64,000 nucleotides of DNA, from positions 682,001-746,000 of the forward strand of contig NZ_QMIK01000004.1 in NCBI RefSeq assembly GCF_003316845.1, written 5' to 3'. The first letter of the stretch is position 1, and every line of letters starts with the position of its first letter. The DNA comes from Cognataquiflexum aquatile. Its GTDB lineage: Bacteria; Bacteroidota; Bacteroidia; Cytophagales; Cyclobacteriaceae. Shown here one piece after another: positions 55,942-63,887 of this stretch. The notes under the pieces were generated by a model, which was not told the origin of the DNA, did not search any database, and was given only the letters and a program-made list of their open reading frames with translations. The translations under genes and the position numbers were made by a program.

Positions 55942-57146
55942 TAGTTTGGATTTATTCTTTCAACTTTACGTAACATTCCAGATGATTCAGGATTACGGTC
56001 TCTGGGTAAATCGGGAAAAAATCCTGTAAAACTTGTATTTTCCTGGCTTAGGTCTGCTGCATTCAAATATTTCTTAACCCGAGCAAGGGCATTTTCAACA
56101 GGAAGATCTTTATGTTTAAATTCAAAAGAAAGCATCATCAGACCTTCGTACAATAATCGCAAACCTTCCGTATAGATCGGTATACCCCTATTAATAGCCT
56201 CAATTAATTGCGTACGGATCAATTTAATATTCTCGGGTTTTGAATCCTCACGGATCAACTGCCATCCATAGATAACCGCTCCATCGGGCATCCATTGAAA
56301 CCTGTTGGCAAGATTTTGTGCCCAATTATGCATACGATCCAATTCCCCTGTTTTAAGAAGAAAATAGCCACCTATCGCTGCTCCAACAGGATCAACCATT
56401 TTTTGATATAAAAGTCGTTCTGCATCCTCCGCTCCAAATAACGATTTACCTTTATTTATATCTCCACTATTCATCAACGAAAGCAACACCTGCGCCACCT
56501 TGTTTTTGGTGGAACAAGAGATATCAAGATCACCTACCACTCCATTAGGATCTTCTGCTATTTTTATCATAAAGTCTAGGGAATGGGATGATGGAAGACA
56601 TATAAAAGTGGACGGCTTACCTTTTCGTCCTATTTCCAGCAAGTGCATGGCATTAGGTACATATAATTGGTATGACTCCCCCACTGTGTCAATAATGAGA
56701 TTTCCTAACACTTTTTCAGGCTCGCTGGTCCATGTACCCTCTTCGAATACCCATCTGGTAGTTGTGATTTCTTGGAACTTTATCGTTTTGTGGTGGTTCC
56801 TGAAGTTACCAACTGGATTTTCACCCGCAGTCCCCTTTGTGAGGTACATCCATTCCTGAGTTTCTTTCGGGCTAAACTTCCCAATATTAAAGTCAAGCTT
56901 AGTCTCATGCCCATTCGATATCTCCGCAATCTCCTCCAGTCGTTTGCCTGATGCCAAGTTTAAACGAACTAGGTACACACCAGGCTGCAATTCTTTTTTC
57001 CACGTTTTACCTTCCATCCAATAAGATTCCTTTACGCTAAGATCGGTACCTAATATTTGTAATTGTTTTGGTATCGATTCCGAATCACTGTGGTGTGTTT
57101 CAATATCTATTTTCAATTCTCCAGTGTATTGAGGGATGGTATTCAT
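55941..57146 (-). CDS. Unrecognised 401-aa protein with N-terminal beta-sandwich
   Basis: I do not recognise the family. Residues of about 1-90 look like a beta-sandwich: WKKELQPGVYLVRLNLASGK resembles the C-terminal module of the adjacent caspase (WDTKVKAGIYKVQAHFSTGQ). The middle of the protein is mixed alpha/beta, and the last 170 residues are helical (AIGGYFLLKTGELDRMHNWA, LLYEGLMMLSFEFKH). No catalytic motif is visible. It overlaps the caspase gene by four bases (ATGA) and the MBL gene by one, so it is probably made with them and may act as an adaptor. Confidence 0.85.
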   Translation of the reverse strand: MNTIPQYTGELKIDIETHHSDSESIPKQLQILGTDLSVKESYWMEGKTWKKELQPGVYLVRLNLASGKRLEEIAEISNGHETKLDFNIGKFSPKETQEWMYLTKGTAGENPVGNFRNHHKTIKFQEITTTRWVFEEGTWTSEPEKVLGNLIIDTVGESYQLYVPNAMHLLEIGRKGKPSTFICLPSSHSLDFMIKIAEDPNGVVGDLDISCSTKNKVAQVLLSLMNSGDINKGKSLFGAEDAERLLYQKMVDPVGAAIGGYFLLKTGELDRMHNWAQNLANRFQWMPDGAVIYGWQLIREDSKPENIKLIRTQLIEAINRGIPIYTEGLRLLYEGLMMLSFEFKHKDLPVENALARVKKYLNAADLSQENTSFTGFFPDLPRDRNPESSGMLRKVERINPN

Positions 57147-58279
57147 GGCATACAGTTTAAAATTTGTAAAGCAGCAGGAGGCATAAAGTTTTTATGTACA
57201 AAAACAGGTTCGAACTGCCCGGTTGAAAAATGTGCTTGTACTTTATATATACCAGCTTTTACTTTAGTATCCCATGGTGTATTCAAAGGTGCCCTCGTTT
57301 CCCCCTGGTTGGTATCAAGGTTTAGGTAAGATAATTCCGCCAATGGAAGCGCCGACTCTGGTGCGCAAGTGACCCTGAGTGGCACCTCAGGAGTTTCTTT
57401 AAAACGAATTATGTTTGTAACATCACTTGTAGTACTTATGCAACGCTGAGGATATCCCTCACCGGGAGCCACCTTCTGTAAAAATGAATTCATCTGGGAA
57501 GAAATACGGCCGGTATCCACACACCATTCACTGGAATCATTGCTCACAGCATCTCCCAGCAATGCGCCGATAAGTGCTTTAGTGTAATAGGACACCTCAT
57601 TTTTCCTACCATAAGCACTTTCATTTGCCGCTGATGCTTTTTGAGTAAGATTATAAGTACAGTCCTTCGCTAATATGCTTGGCGGTTCAATAGGGTTCAT
57701 TGGCAGATCGGTAGTTAGCATATCCGAAGTTAACTGCCGGCATGCATCAACGAAGAAAAGCTGCGTTCTCGCCTTGCAAGTGAAAAAAGCACGTCGTGTC
57801 ATATCGAAGGCAAAAGAACCATCCCATGGAGCTTCAGGGACTTCTCCGAAATCTTCTGCAAGCAGGTAATGTTCGCCTTTCTCAAGACCATGACCGCAAA
57901 AAAAGAAAATGGCTACATTATCTACATTACTGTCACATCGCTTTTTCCATTCCCTGTAAGATTTTTTGATATTAGCTAAAGTTGCAACATCTGGTGAGTG
58001 ACTTTGGAATACAGGTTTGCCATTTGGTGAAGGTGAAATCAATACTTCCACACTGCCAATTGACCTGATCCACGCTTCTTGGTCATCAAGATCCATTACC
58101 GCATTGTAAAATGCTTCAGCAGAAACGGGAGGCGAACTCAATTGACCCAACATTTGGGCTCCTTCAAAAGTCTGTGGGATTGACTTTATACCATTATTAA
58201 GATATGGGTAACCACCAACACCAATTATCAATATATGAGTTTGCGGTTCTTCTCTAATTTTTTCGATAAAAAAAGACAT
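57143..58279 (-). CDS. Caspase-like (peptidase C14) protease with C-terminal beta-sandwich
   Basis: This 378-residue protein has a caspase-fold domain (about residues 15-290). The catalytic His130 lies in IFFFCGHGLEKGEHY and Cys180 in LFFVDACRQL, with the expected hydrophobic strands before each. Residues of about 298-378 form a beta-sandwich. Prokaryotic caspase-like proteases cleave after basic residues or act in suicide systems; the target is unknown. The gene lies 56 bp after the amidohydrolase-like gene and is translationally coupled to the 401-residue gene. Confidence 0.93.
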   Translation of the reverse strand: MSFFIEKIREEPQTHILIIGVGGYPYLNNGIKSIPQTFEGAQMLGQLSSPPVSAEAFYNAVMDLDDQEAWIRSIGSVEVLISPSPNGKPVFQSHSPDVATLANIKKSYREWKKRCDSNVDNVAIFFFCGHGLEKGEHYLLAEDFGEVPEAPWDGSFAFDMTRRAFFTCKARTQLFFVDACRQLTSDMLTTDLPMNPIEPPSILAKDCTYNLTQKASAANESAYGRKNEVSYYTKALIGALLGDAVSNDSSEWCVDTGRISSQMNSFLQKVAPGEGYPQRCISTTSDVTNIIRFKETPEVPLRVTCAPESALPLAELSYLNLDTNQGETRAPLNTPWDTKVKAGIYKVQAHFSTGQFEPVFVHKNFMPPAALQILNCMP

Positions 58280-58335
58280 AATTTGATTTTGACTTTTAAA
58301 TGATGGTGGATTTATAAATTAAAAATAGGATATAA

Positions 58336-60105
58336 TCAATCACAATGCTTTAGATATTCTATAGGATTTTTGCAGGCAATTTGTTCAAATTCATCTTCCG
58401 TCAAACCACCCTGGATATTGACCAACATGTTTTTATCGGATTTGTGATTTCGTACAACATAGAAATCAGTTCCGTAAAGAATTCGCTTTTTTAGAATACC
58501 GTGTTGTAAGGTGTGCCTTAGCAAAGGCATGATTAGAGAATCATCATGTAAAATGTAGCTAAGATCCGCATAAACATTTGGATGTTGGAGCATAAGACTA
58601 CAAATAATAGAATACCAGTCTCCTGATCGCCATATTTGTTCTAGCTTACCTTTTTTTAAAACTTTGTTAGTATAAAAAAAATCAATTCCTTTATTTGGGT
58701 TTCGAATCAACTGATTTGCATAGTTATCCCTATCTTTTTCAAAGAATTTTTGCCACTCATCTTCACCACCAAAATGCGCAAAGCATATTTTCAAATGACC
58801 TAAGTCCCTGGATATTGTTTTTTCAATTTCATTAAACCCAAAAAGTTCTTTAATTCGTGGATCTTTTGAGGCAGCAACTAATTCAACCAAAAGCTCTTTT
58901 TTTAAAAGGCAAGTGTAATTTAGGGGATGAGTAAAAATTTCTTGGACATCCACAGCATTCATTTGCGGTAATAACAACGGCTCGTACATTTCATCAGATG
59001 ATCCATCATCTCTTATTGTACTCATGGACTGCTTAAACACAGGATGGTAATCCCATTCTTTTTTCTTTGAACCACGGTAGAATATAGTTCCGCGAATACA
59101 ATGGGTCATAATCGGTATACAATTATCGGCAGCATATTTCCATAAGGGTAAAAGAGCCTCTTCAAAAGGAAAATACCCTAATGCAGGATAAATTTTAAAT
59201 CCGCTAAATCTTTTATTTTCTATATAATCTTTAATAAAACATTCATTGTCCAAAATGACCTGACCATTTTGGATATGGTATTCAAAGAACTTTTGCTCTC
59301 CTACCAATTTGCGCCTCGGATCTACGAAAACAAACGGATAAATCTGATCGCCTCTAGGGGATTGTTTCAGGGTATCCAATTCTTTCATTTGGTCGCCATA
59401 TGATTTAGGAGATCGACCTGCTCCCATAAACTCCATATCCATAGGCAAAACAATCATCGAAGTTCCTTCTGGATACTGACCAGTTAGTTTTGTAAAAATA
59501 TCTTTTTCATATTTATATCTTGCATAACGAACAATATTTATGTATCGTTTAATCAACTCAATAGTGTTCTTTCCTGGAAGCATCTTGAATAGCGTTGAAA
59601 ATTTGCGAAGTAAAAACCATAAAAAGTTCCTGCCGCTTGGAAAAAAAAGCAAAAATATAATTAGCAAAACAGTTTTTAGAAAAATACTTTCAGTAATGAT
59701 GAGAATTCCTTTTTGCACTAACCAATTATCAATTTTTTTGAGCCAGATAGTATTTATATTTTTTTCTAAAAGCCAAGGGCTAAGATAGTCCGCATTAAGT
59801 GAATTGAAAATTGAGAAAATTATGATTATTCCTACTATCCATTTAGCAATTTTCAATATCCAAAGTCTAGTGAAATTTATATTTATTTGATAGAAATTTC
59901 TTTTGAACACCTTGTACCATCTTTGGAACCTCCATTTATAAGGACTATAATTACTACCAAACCACCATCTGGCAATGCTGACAAATAAACCCACAGGAAA
60001 TAGTATGTACAAACCAAATGGAATAAATGTTTTTGCCAAATAGGGAGGAATACTGTCTGCTGTAAAAATATGTGTGTGACAATTTATTATTGGTTGTTTT
60101 TTCAT
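58336..60105 (-). CDS. Amidohydrolase-like protein with inserted membrane spans
   Basis: This 589-residue protein begins with the metal motif INCHTHIF (His10, His12) of amidohydrolase-2-type TIM barrels. Membrane-prone segments follow directly at about residues 28-46, 84-104 and 133-157, which is unusual. The barrel then resumes: MTHCIRGT, CFAHFGGEDEW, and GTDFY with Asp547 as the likely last metal ligand. Relatives are metal-dependent decarboxylases and hydrolases; the substrate is unknown. The active site would probably be held at the inner membrane. It is upstream of the caspase gene on the same strand. Confidence 0.85.
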   Translation of the reverse strand: MKKQPIINCHTHIFTADSIPPYLAKTFIPFGLYILFPVGLFVSIARWWFGSNYSPYKWRFQRWYKVFKRNFYQININFTRLWILKIAKWIVGIIIIFSIFNSLNADYLSPWLLEKNINTIWLKKIDNWLVQKGILIITESIFLKTVLLIIFLLFFPSGRNFLWFLLRKFSTLFKMLPGKNTIELIKRYINIVRYARYKYEKDIFTKLTGQYPEGTSMIVLPMDMEFMGAGRSPKSYGDQMKELDTLKQSPRGDQIYPFVFVDPRRKLVGEQKFFEYHIQNGQVILDNECFIKDYIENKRFSGFKIYPALGYFPFEEALLPLWKYAADNCIPIMTHCIRGTIFYRGSKKKEWDYHPVFKQSMSTIRDDGSSDEMYEPLLLPQMNAVDVQEIFTHPLNYTCLLKKELLVELVAASKDPRIKELFGFNEIEKTISRDLGHLKICFAHFGGEDEWQKFFEKDRDNYANQLIRNPNKGIDFFYTNKVLKKGKLEQIWRSGDWYSIICSLMLQHPNVYADLSYILHDDSLIMPLLRHTLQHGILKKRILYGTDFYVVRNHKSDKNMLVNIQGGLTEDEFEQIACKNPIEYLKHCD

Positions 60106-60189
60106 ATTGGTTTTTATTGTATTCGGATCTAATCGATTTTGTACAATTTATACCTTACAGGTCTGTTATTTCCTTTTATAAAACCCATG

Positions 60190-60217
60190 AAAAATGTTAT
60201 TTTAAAAGAACATTTTT
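60190..60217 (-). terminator. Possible weak terminator after the 221-aa gene
   Basis: AAAAATGTT (60190-60198) and AACATTTTT (60209-60217) form a 9-bp AT-rich stem with a 10-base loop. On the minus strand it ends in a T run. It lies between the 221-residue gene and the amidohydrolase gene; if active, it would make the former a separate transcript. The rest of 60106-60367 is AT-rich without a gene. Confidence 0.35.
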
Positions 60218-60367
60218 TAACTTTTCATTCTAAATCTAAAGAACTTTTTTTTTCAAGTTTTAAAATCAGAAAGAGGTTAAATAAAAAGAAATTTTGGATT
60301 TAGGGTCGGGTTAAAGTGTATATTCAAAAATTAATTATTCTATTAATTTTTTCCATTTCGAAAATGT

Positions 60368-61033
60368 TTAACCTACAATATCAAATTTCCCATTTGCCTT
60401 AATTCTAACGGCACCATACAAAGGCATTATAGGAGATTCACTAATTATTTCCAAAGTAGCTTTTGTATTGGTTACATATTCCACTTTTCCTTCACCGACG
60501 ACGGAAACAGAGGTTAGAGGAGTATTGTTTTTCCCTTTTATTACAACCGTGTTTGATTTTTCCTCACTAAAAATCATTGTTCCAGATTCGGATTCTATTA
60601 TATCATTAATAAAGTGAAATTTATTTCGGTTTCCTGGTTGATCATATCCTTTTGATTTCCAATAAGACTTTAATTCATTTTCAACCAATCCTAAAGCTAC
60701 GGAGCTTCTTACAGCATTTTTTAATACAACAAATGCACTATTTTTTGAATTGAATTTTAATTGTATTTCTCCTTGTGCTATTGGTGCTGTCGCAGTGCCA
60801 CCAATTTCTACTGAAATATTAGACTCCGAAGCAACTTTAAATTGGAATTTTGGAGAGGTTACAATTTTTCCTTGAAGGGAGAACCCTGGAATAAGATTAA
60901 CTATGTTTCCAATAATAAGGTGTTGACCTTCGTCATTTTGAACAATGTCCCCGATTTGAAGAGGTTTAGATAAGAAATTCCCGATAAGTTTTTGGGATCT
61001 AAGGATTCGCTGAGACTTTTTTAGAGATGGCAT
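60368..61033 (-). CDS. Beta-rich protein, 221 aa; possible gasdermin-like pore former
   Basis: I do not recognise this by strong motif. The 221-residue protein has no cysteine, no signal peptide and no classical membrane span. It has a basic N-terminus (MPSLKKSQRILRSQKLI), then alternating beta segments (LIIGNIVNLIPGFSLQGKIV, FKVASESNISVEIGGTA), a short helix (AVRSSVALGLVENEL) and further strands ending SPIMPLYGAVRIKANGKF. By eye the order of these elements resembles bacterial gasdermins, which are often encoded beside caspase-like proteases. It would lack most of the usual C-terminal inhibitory tail and the N-terminal palmitoylated Cys. An unrelated beta protein is equally possible. Confidence 0.72.
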   Translation of the reverse strand: MPSLKKSQRILRSQKLIGNFLSKPLQIGDIVQNDEGQHLIIGNIVNLIPGFSLQGKIVTSPKFQFKVASESNISVEIGGTATAPIAQGEIQLKFNSKNSAFVVLKNAVRSSVALGLVENELKSYWKSKGYDQPGNRNKFHFINDIIESESGTMIFSEEKSNTVVIKGKNNTPLTSVSVVGEGKVEYVTNTKATLEIISESPIMPLYGAVRIKANGKFDIVG

Positions 61034-61136
61034 ATTATGTTTATTTTTGAATTCAAATTTTATTAAATAATTGAAGAATGGAGAAAAATATTAGGTTGAA
61101 AAAAGGTTGATTCTTCCTTATTTCCGTAAAAAACAC

Positions 61137-61595
61137 CTATTTCAATACCGAAACAATCTCTTTTCGGGAATTGACTTCCAGCTTTTTATAGATATGGTTG
61201 ATATGGGACTTGAGGGTACTGTGCTCGATAAAGAGAGAACCGCAGATTTCTTTGTTGCTTTTGCCGGCAAGGATATGGTTGAGTACTTCCCTTTCTTTGA
61301 AAGAGAGTTGGTTGAGTCGGTGTCGGAGGGAAGTTTCTTTGTTTTTTTCATCCGCTTGGAGCTTGTCCATCAGCATGCGGACTTTGGAATATTCTATCCT
61401 TGCCCAAGCGAAGGAGACCCCAAATGAACCTGCCATAATTAGGACTAGCACATACACTGTTTCATTCCATTCTAATTTGTCTGCGACTTCCCCGAATAGG
61501 ATGTACACCGCACCAATGAAAAGCAGTGTAAATGAAGTTAGGAGGATTTTTTGGAACCTGAATAAGGCATCAGGATTGGCTAATAATGATCTCAT
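61137..61595 (-). CDS. Membrane-anchored LuxR-type transcription regulator
   Basis: This 152-residue protein has two membrane spans (about residues 17-35 and 47-64), a short coiled linker (MLMDKLQADEKNKETSLRHR) and a C-terminal LuxR/GerE helix-turn-helix: LSFKEREVLNHILAGKSNKE and STLKSHINHIYKKLEV. The DNA-binding domain faces the cytoplasm. No sensor or receiver domain is visible. It lies 103 bp upstream of the 221-residue gene on the same strand and could regulate the accessory operon. Confidence 0.88.
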   Translation of the reverse strand: MRSLLANPDALFRFQKILLTSFTLLFIGAVYILFGEVADKLEWNETVYVLVLIMAGSFGVSFAWARIEYSKVRMLMDKLQADEKNKETSLRHRLNQLSFKEREVLNHILAGKSNKEICGSLFIEHSTLKSHINHIYKKLEVNSRKEIVSVLK

Positions 61596-62065
61596 AAAAG
61601 AAAAATTAAAAAGGAAAAATTAGTGTGGTTCCGGCGAAGCGGACAAGTTTCATGGGTAGTGATCTGTGCTGTTTGGCTAATCACAAAAAACTACCAAGAT
61701 TTTATCCCAAGAAGGATATCCGAAAGCAGCTTGATCATCAGATCCTTGTTTGGCTAAAACACTGATATCAAGTGTTTTAAAATTAGAAAAGATCTTTTGA
61801 AATTAAAAACTCTTTATAAACATTTCTATAAAAATTAGAATATGGCCGAGATTGGGGAGAATTCGGTAGGGGGGAGGGGGAATCTGGCAGTTATCAGTCG
61901 CAGTTGGCAGTGGGTGTTTTGGAAAAGTAGGGGCTTCGGGGGATTTTGTACAAAGTACAAAGTACGAAGTAATGTAAATATAACCAGGAAGCTAGAAACG
62001 AGAAGCGAGAGCCGAGAAGAATTGGGTTCAAAGTATATTGTACCAAGCACCAAGATTTGAAAAAA
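61596..62065. other. Intergenic region of 470 bp with short word-like repeats
   Basis: No gene is seen. Near 61885-62015 there are several short imperfect runs, for example CAGTTATCAGTCGCAGTTGG, ACAAAGTACAAAGTACGAAG and GAAACGAGAAGCGAGAGCCG. Confidence 0.5.
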
Positions 62066-62271
62066 GACACAAGCTTCAAGACTTAAAAATAGACACAAGA
62101 TTCAAGACGCAAGATTCAAGACTTTCAAAAATAAATACAAGATCTGTGTTCATCTTTTTTATCTGTGGTTAAAGAAACTAGATCTGTTTTGGCGGAAACT
62201 ATACTTACAATTTCCCATCAAATTAGCCAAAACCATATTCAATCTCACACTTCATTTTTTCTATAAATATG

Positions 62272-62290
62272 TTACCCCTTCGGGGTTTTT
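62272..62290 (+). terminator. Terminator-like hairpin in duplication copy 1
   Basis: ACCCCTTCGGGGT followed by TTTTT forms a short GC stem with a stable TTCG-type loop. No gene precedes it on the plus strand, so it may be part of the repeat rather than a functional terminator. Confidence 0.5.
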
Positions 62291-62524
62291 TCACGCTGAC
62301 AACCAAAAAAGATGCTAGACACAAGATCCAAGACTTAAAAATAGACACTAAATACAAGACGCAAGATTCAAGACTTTCAAAAATAGACACAAAATCTGTG
62401 TTCATTTTTTTTACCTGTGGTTGAAAAAACTAGATCTGTTTTGGCGGAAACTATACTTACAATTTCCCATCAAATAAGTCAAAACCATATTCAATCTCAC
62501 ACTTCATTTTATTCTATAAAAATG

Positions 62525-62543
62525 TTACCCCTTCGGGGTTTTT
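62525..62543 (+). terminator. Terminator-like hairpin in duplication copy 2
   Basis: The same ACCCCTTCGGGGT hairpin with following T residues as in copy 1, 253 bp apart. Confidence 0.5.
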
Positions 62544-62620
62544 TCACGCTGACAACCAAAAAAGATGCTATACACAAGAATCAAGACTAAAAATAGAAAC
62601 AAGATTCAAGACACAAGACT

Positions 62621-62776
62621 TGATTCCCCAACAACAATTACAACCACTAGAACAATTACAACCACTAGAACAATTACAACAACTAGACCTGAGATCCTTC
62701 ACCTCCGCAGGCTACGGTTCAGGATGACGGTGCTCAACTTGACAACGCGCAGCAGACAACTTGACAACTCGACAAC
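62621..62776 (+). repeat. Composite repeat, module 1
   Basis: The order is TGATTCCCCAACAACAATTA, then ACCACTAGAACAATTACA-type 9-bp units, then GAGATCCTTC and CAGGATGACGGT, then CTTGACAACGCGCAGCAGAC and further GACAAC words. The same order recurs at 63033 and 63170. Confidence 0.8.
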
Positions 62777-62911
62777 ATTTTAAAAAATCACACTTAAAAA
62801 TTACCAATTTCCCCGAAAAATTCAATCTCCAATTCCTTAGAAAAGGTCAATAATATAAAAAATAATGCAATAAAATTTACCAAAAACCCCAATTTCTCCC
62901 CCCTTTCCGCT

Positions 62912-62959
62912 ACCCTTCCCTTACCCTTCTCCTACCCACCCGTTACACCCTCCCTACCC
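62912..62959 (-). other. Potential G-quadruplex sequence
   Basis: The plus strand contains nine or so CCC runs within 48 bases, separated by 1-8 bases (CCCACCCGTTACACCCTCCC is part). The minus strand therefore meets the usual G3 with 1-7-base loop pattern several times over. Folding has not been tested. Confidence 0.55.
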
Positions 62960-63032
62960 ATTCGTTACCTTTTGACCAATTTCCAAGAAACCATATAATT
63001 ATTCCGATAATTTAATGAGTTGTACTTTTTAA

Positions 63033-63162
63033 AGACACAAGATTCAAGACTTGGTACCCCGACAACAATTAGAACAACTACAACAATTTGAAAAATATTG
63101 ATTGAGATTCTTCGCTTCACTCAGAATGACGGTCCCCAACTCGACAACACGCAGCAGACAAC
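63033..63162 (+). repeat. Composite repeat, module 2
   Basis: AGACACAAGATTCAAGACTT leads into GACAACAATTAGAACAACTA, then GAGATTCTTCGCTTCACTCA, GAATGACGGT, and CTCGACAACACGCAGCAGAC. The module lacks part of the 9-bp array of module 1. Confidence 0.8.
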
Positions 63163-63169
63163 AAAAAAA

Positions 63170-63328
63170 GACACAAGACTCAAGATGCAAGACAGAAGAT
63201 TTGATTCCCCAACAACAATTACATCCACTAGAACAATTACAACCACTAAAACTGAGATTCTTCCCTCGTACAGCAGTCGGGATCAGAATGACTGTTCCCC
63301 AATCCGACAACAATGACAACCCGACAAC
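63170..63328 (+). repeat. Composite repeat, module 3
   Basis: GACACAAGACTCAAG leads into TTGATTCCCCAACAACAATT, CCACTAGAACAATTACAACC, GAGATTCTTCCCTCG, CAGAATGACTGT and CCCGACAAC words. It ends two bases before the msrB stop codon. Confidence 0.8.
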
Positions 63329-63330
63329 AT

Positions 63331-63750
63331 TTACTCTCCCTTCTTAAACCCCATACTCACTGAGTTAATACAATACCTGATACCGCCTTTGTCCTTTGGG
63401 CCGTCGGGGAAACGGTGTCCGAGGTGCCCGCCGCATTTGCCGCAGAGGATCTCTTCGCGGATCATGCCATGGGTATAGTCCATATGCACATCGATGGCAT
63501 CAGGTCGGACCGGTTCGGTGAAGGACGGCCAACCGCACCCGCTGTCATACTTGGCTGAGGAATGAAAAATCTCATTCCCACAGGCATGGCATTCATAAAT
63601 GCCGGTTTCTTTGTTGAGATAATACTGCCCGGTGAAGGGTCTTTCTGTTCCTTTTTCCCGCAAAACATGGTAGGCTTGAGGATCTAGTTCCTGCTTCCAT
63701 TCGTTTTCTGATTTGGAGATTTGGTAGGATTTTGTTGGTTTGGATTTCAT
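63331..63750 (-). CDS. msrB: Peptide-methionine (R)-S-oxide reductase
   Basis: This 139-residue protein is MsrB in full: RPFTGQYYLNKETGIYECHA, the zinc cysteines in CHACG and CGKCGGHLGH, SGCGWPSF, and the catalytic Cys in GGIRYCINSVSM. It reduces methionine R-sulfoxide in proteins. There is no signal peptide, so it is cytoplasmic. A 9-bp minisatellite starts 15 bp upstream of its ATG, and composite repeat module 3 ends at its stop. Confidence 0.96.
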   Translation of the reverse strand: MKSKPTKSYQISKSENEWKQELDPQAYHVLREKGTERPFTGQYYLNKETGIYECHACGNEIFHSSAKYDSGCGWPSFTEPVRPDAIDVHMDYTHGMIREEILCGKCGGHLGHRFPDGPKDKGGIRYCINSVSMGFKKGE

Positions 63751-63764
63751 GGGTAAGATGGTTG

Positions 63765-63845
63765 CAGTTGTTCTAGTTGTTGTAATGGTTGTAATTGTTA
63801 TAGTTGTTGTAATTGTTGTAGTTGTTATAATGGTTGCAATTGTTG
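63765..63845 (+). repeat. 9-bp minisatellite upstream of msrB
   Basis: Nine 9-bp units follow one another: CAGTTGTTC, TAGTTGTTG, TAATGGTTG, TAATTGTTA, TAGTTGTTG, TAATTGTTG, TAGTTGTTA, TAATGGTTG, CAATTGTTG. It occupies the place where the msrB promoter or leader should be. Confidence 0.85.
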
Positions 63846-63887
63846 GGTTTGTCCGTTAATTTGAAGGTTGTCGGCTTTCTGCTTAAG

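Larger units (their letters stand above)
62066..62570 (+). repeat. 252-bp tandem duplication
   Basis: Copy 1 is 62066-62317 and copy 2 is 62318-62570; a third copy begins at 62571 but breaks off after about 50 bases. Identity is high by eye. Each copy contains CAAGACTTTCAAAAAT, GGCGGAAACTATACTTAC, CATATTCAATCTCACACTTC and a CCCCTTCGGGG hairpin followed by T residues (62272-62290 and 62525-62543). Confidence 0.92.

Noticed and set aside
61842-63347. Several 60-90-residue frames in the 61.8-63.3 kb repeats
   Set aside because: Their translations are low-complexity words (TRTITTTR types) produced by the repeats.
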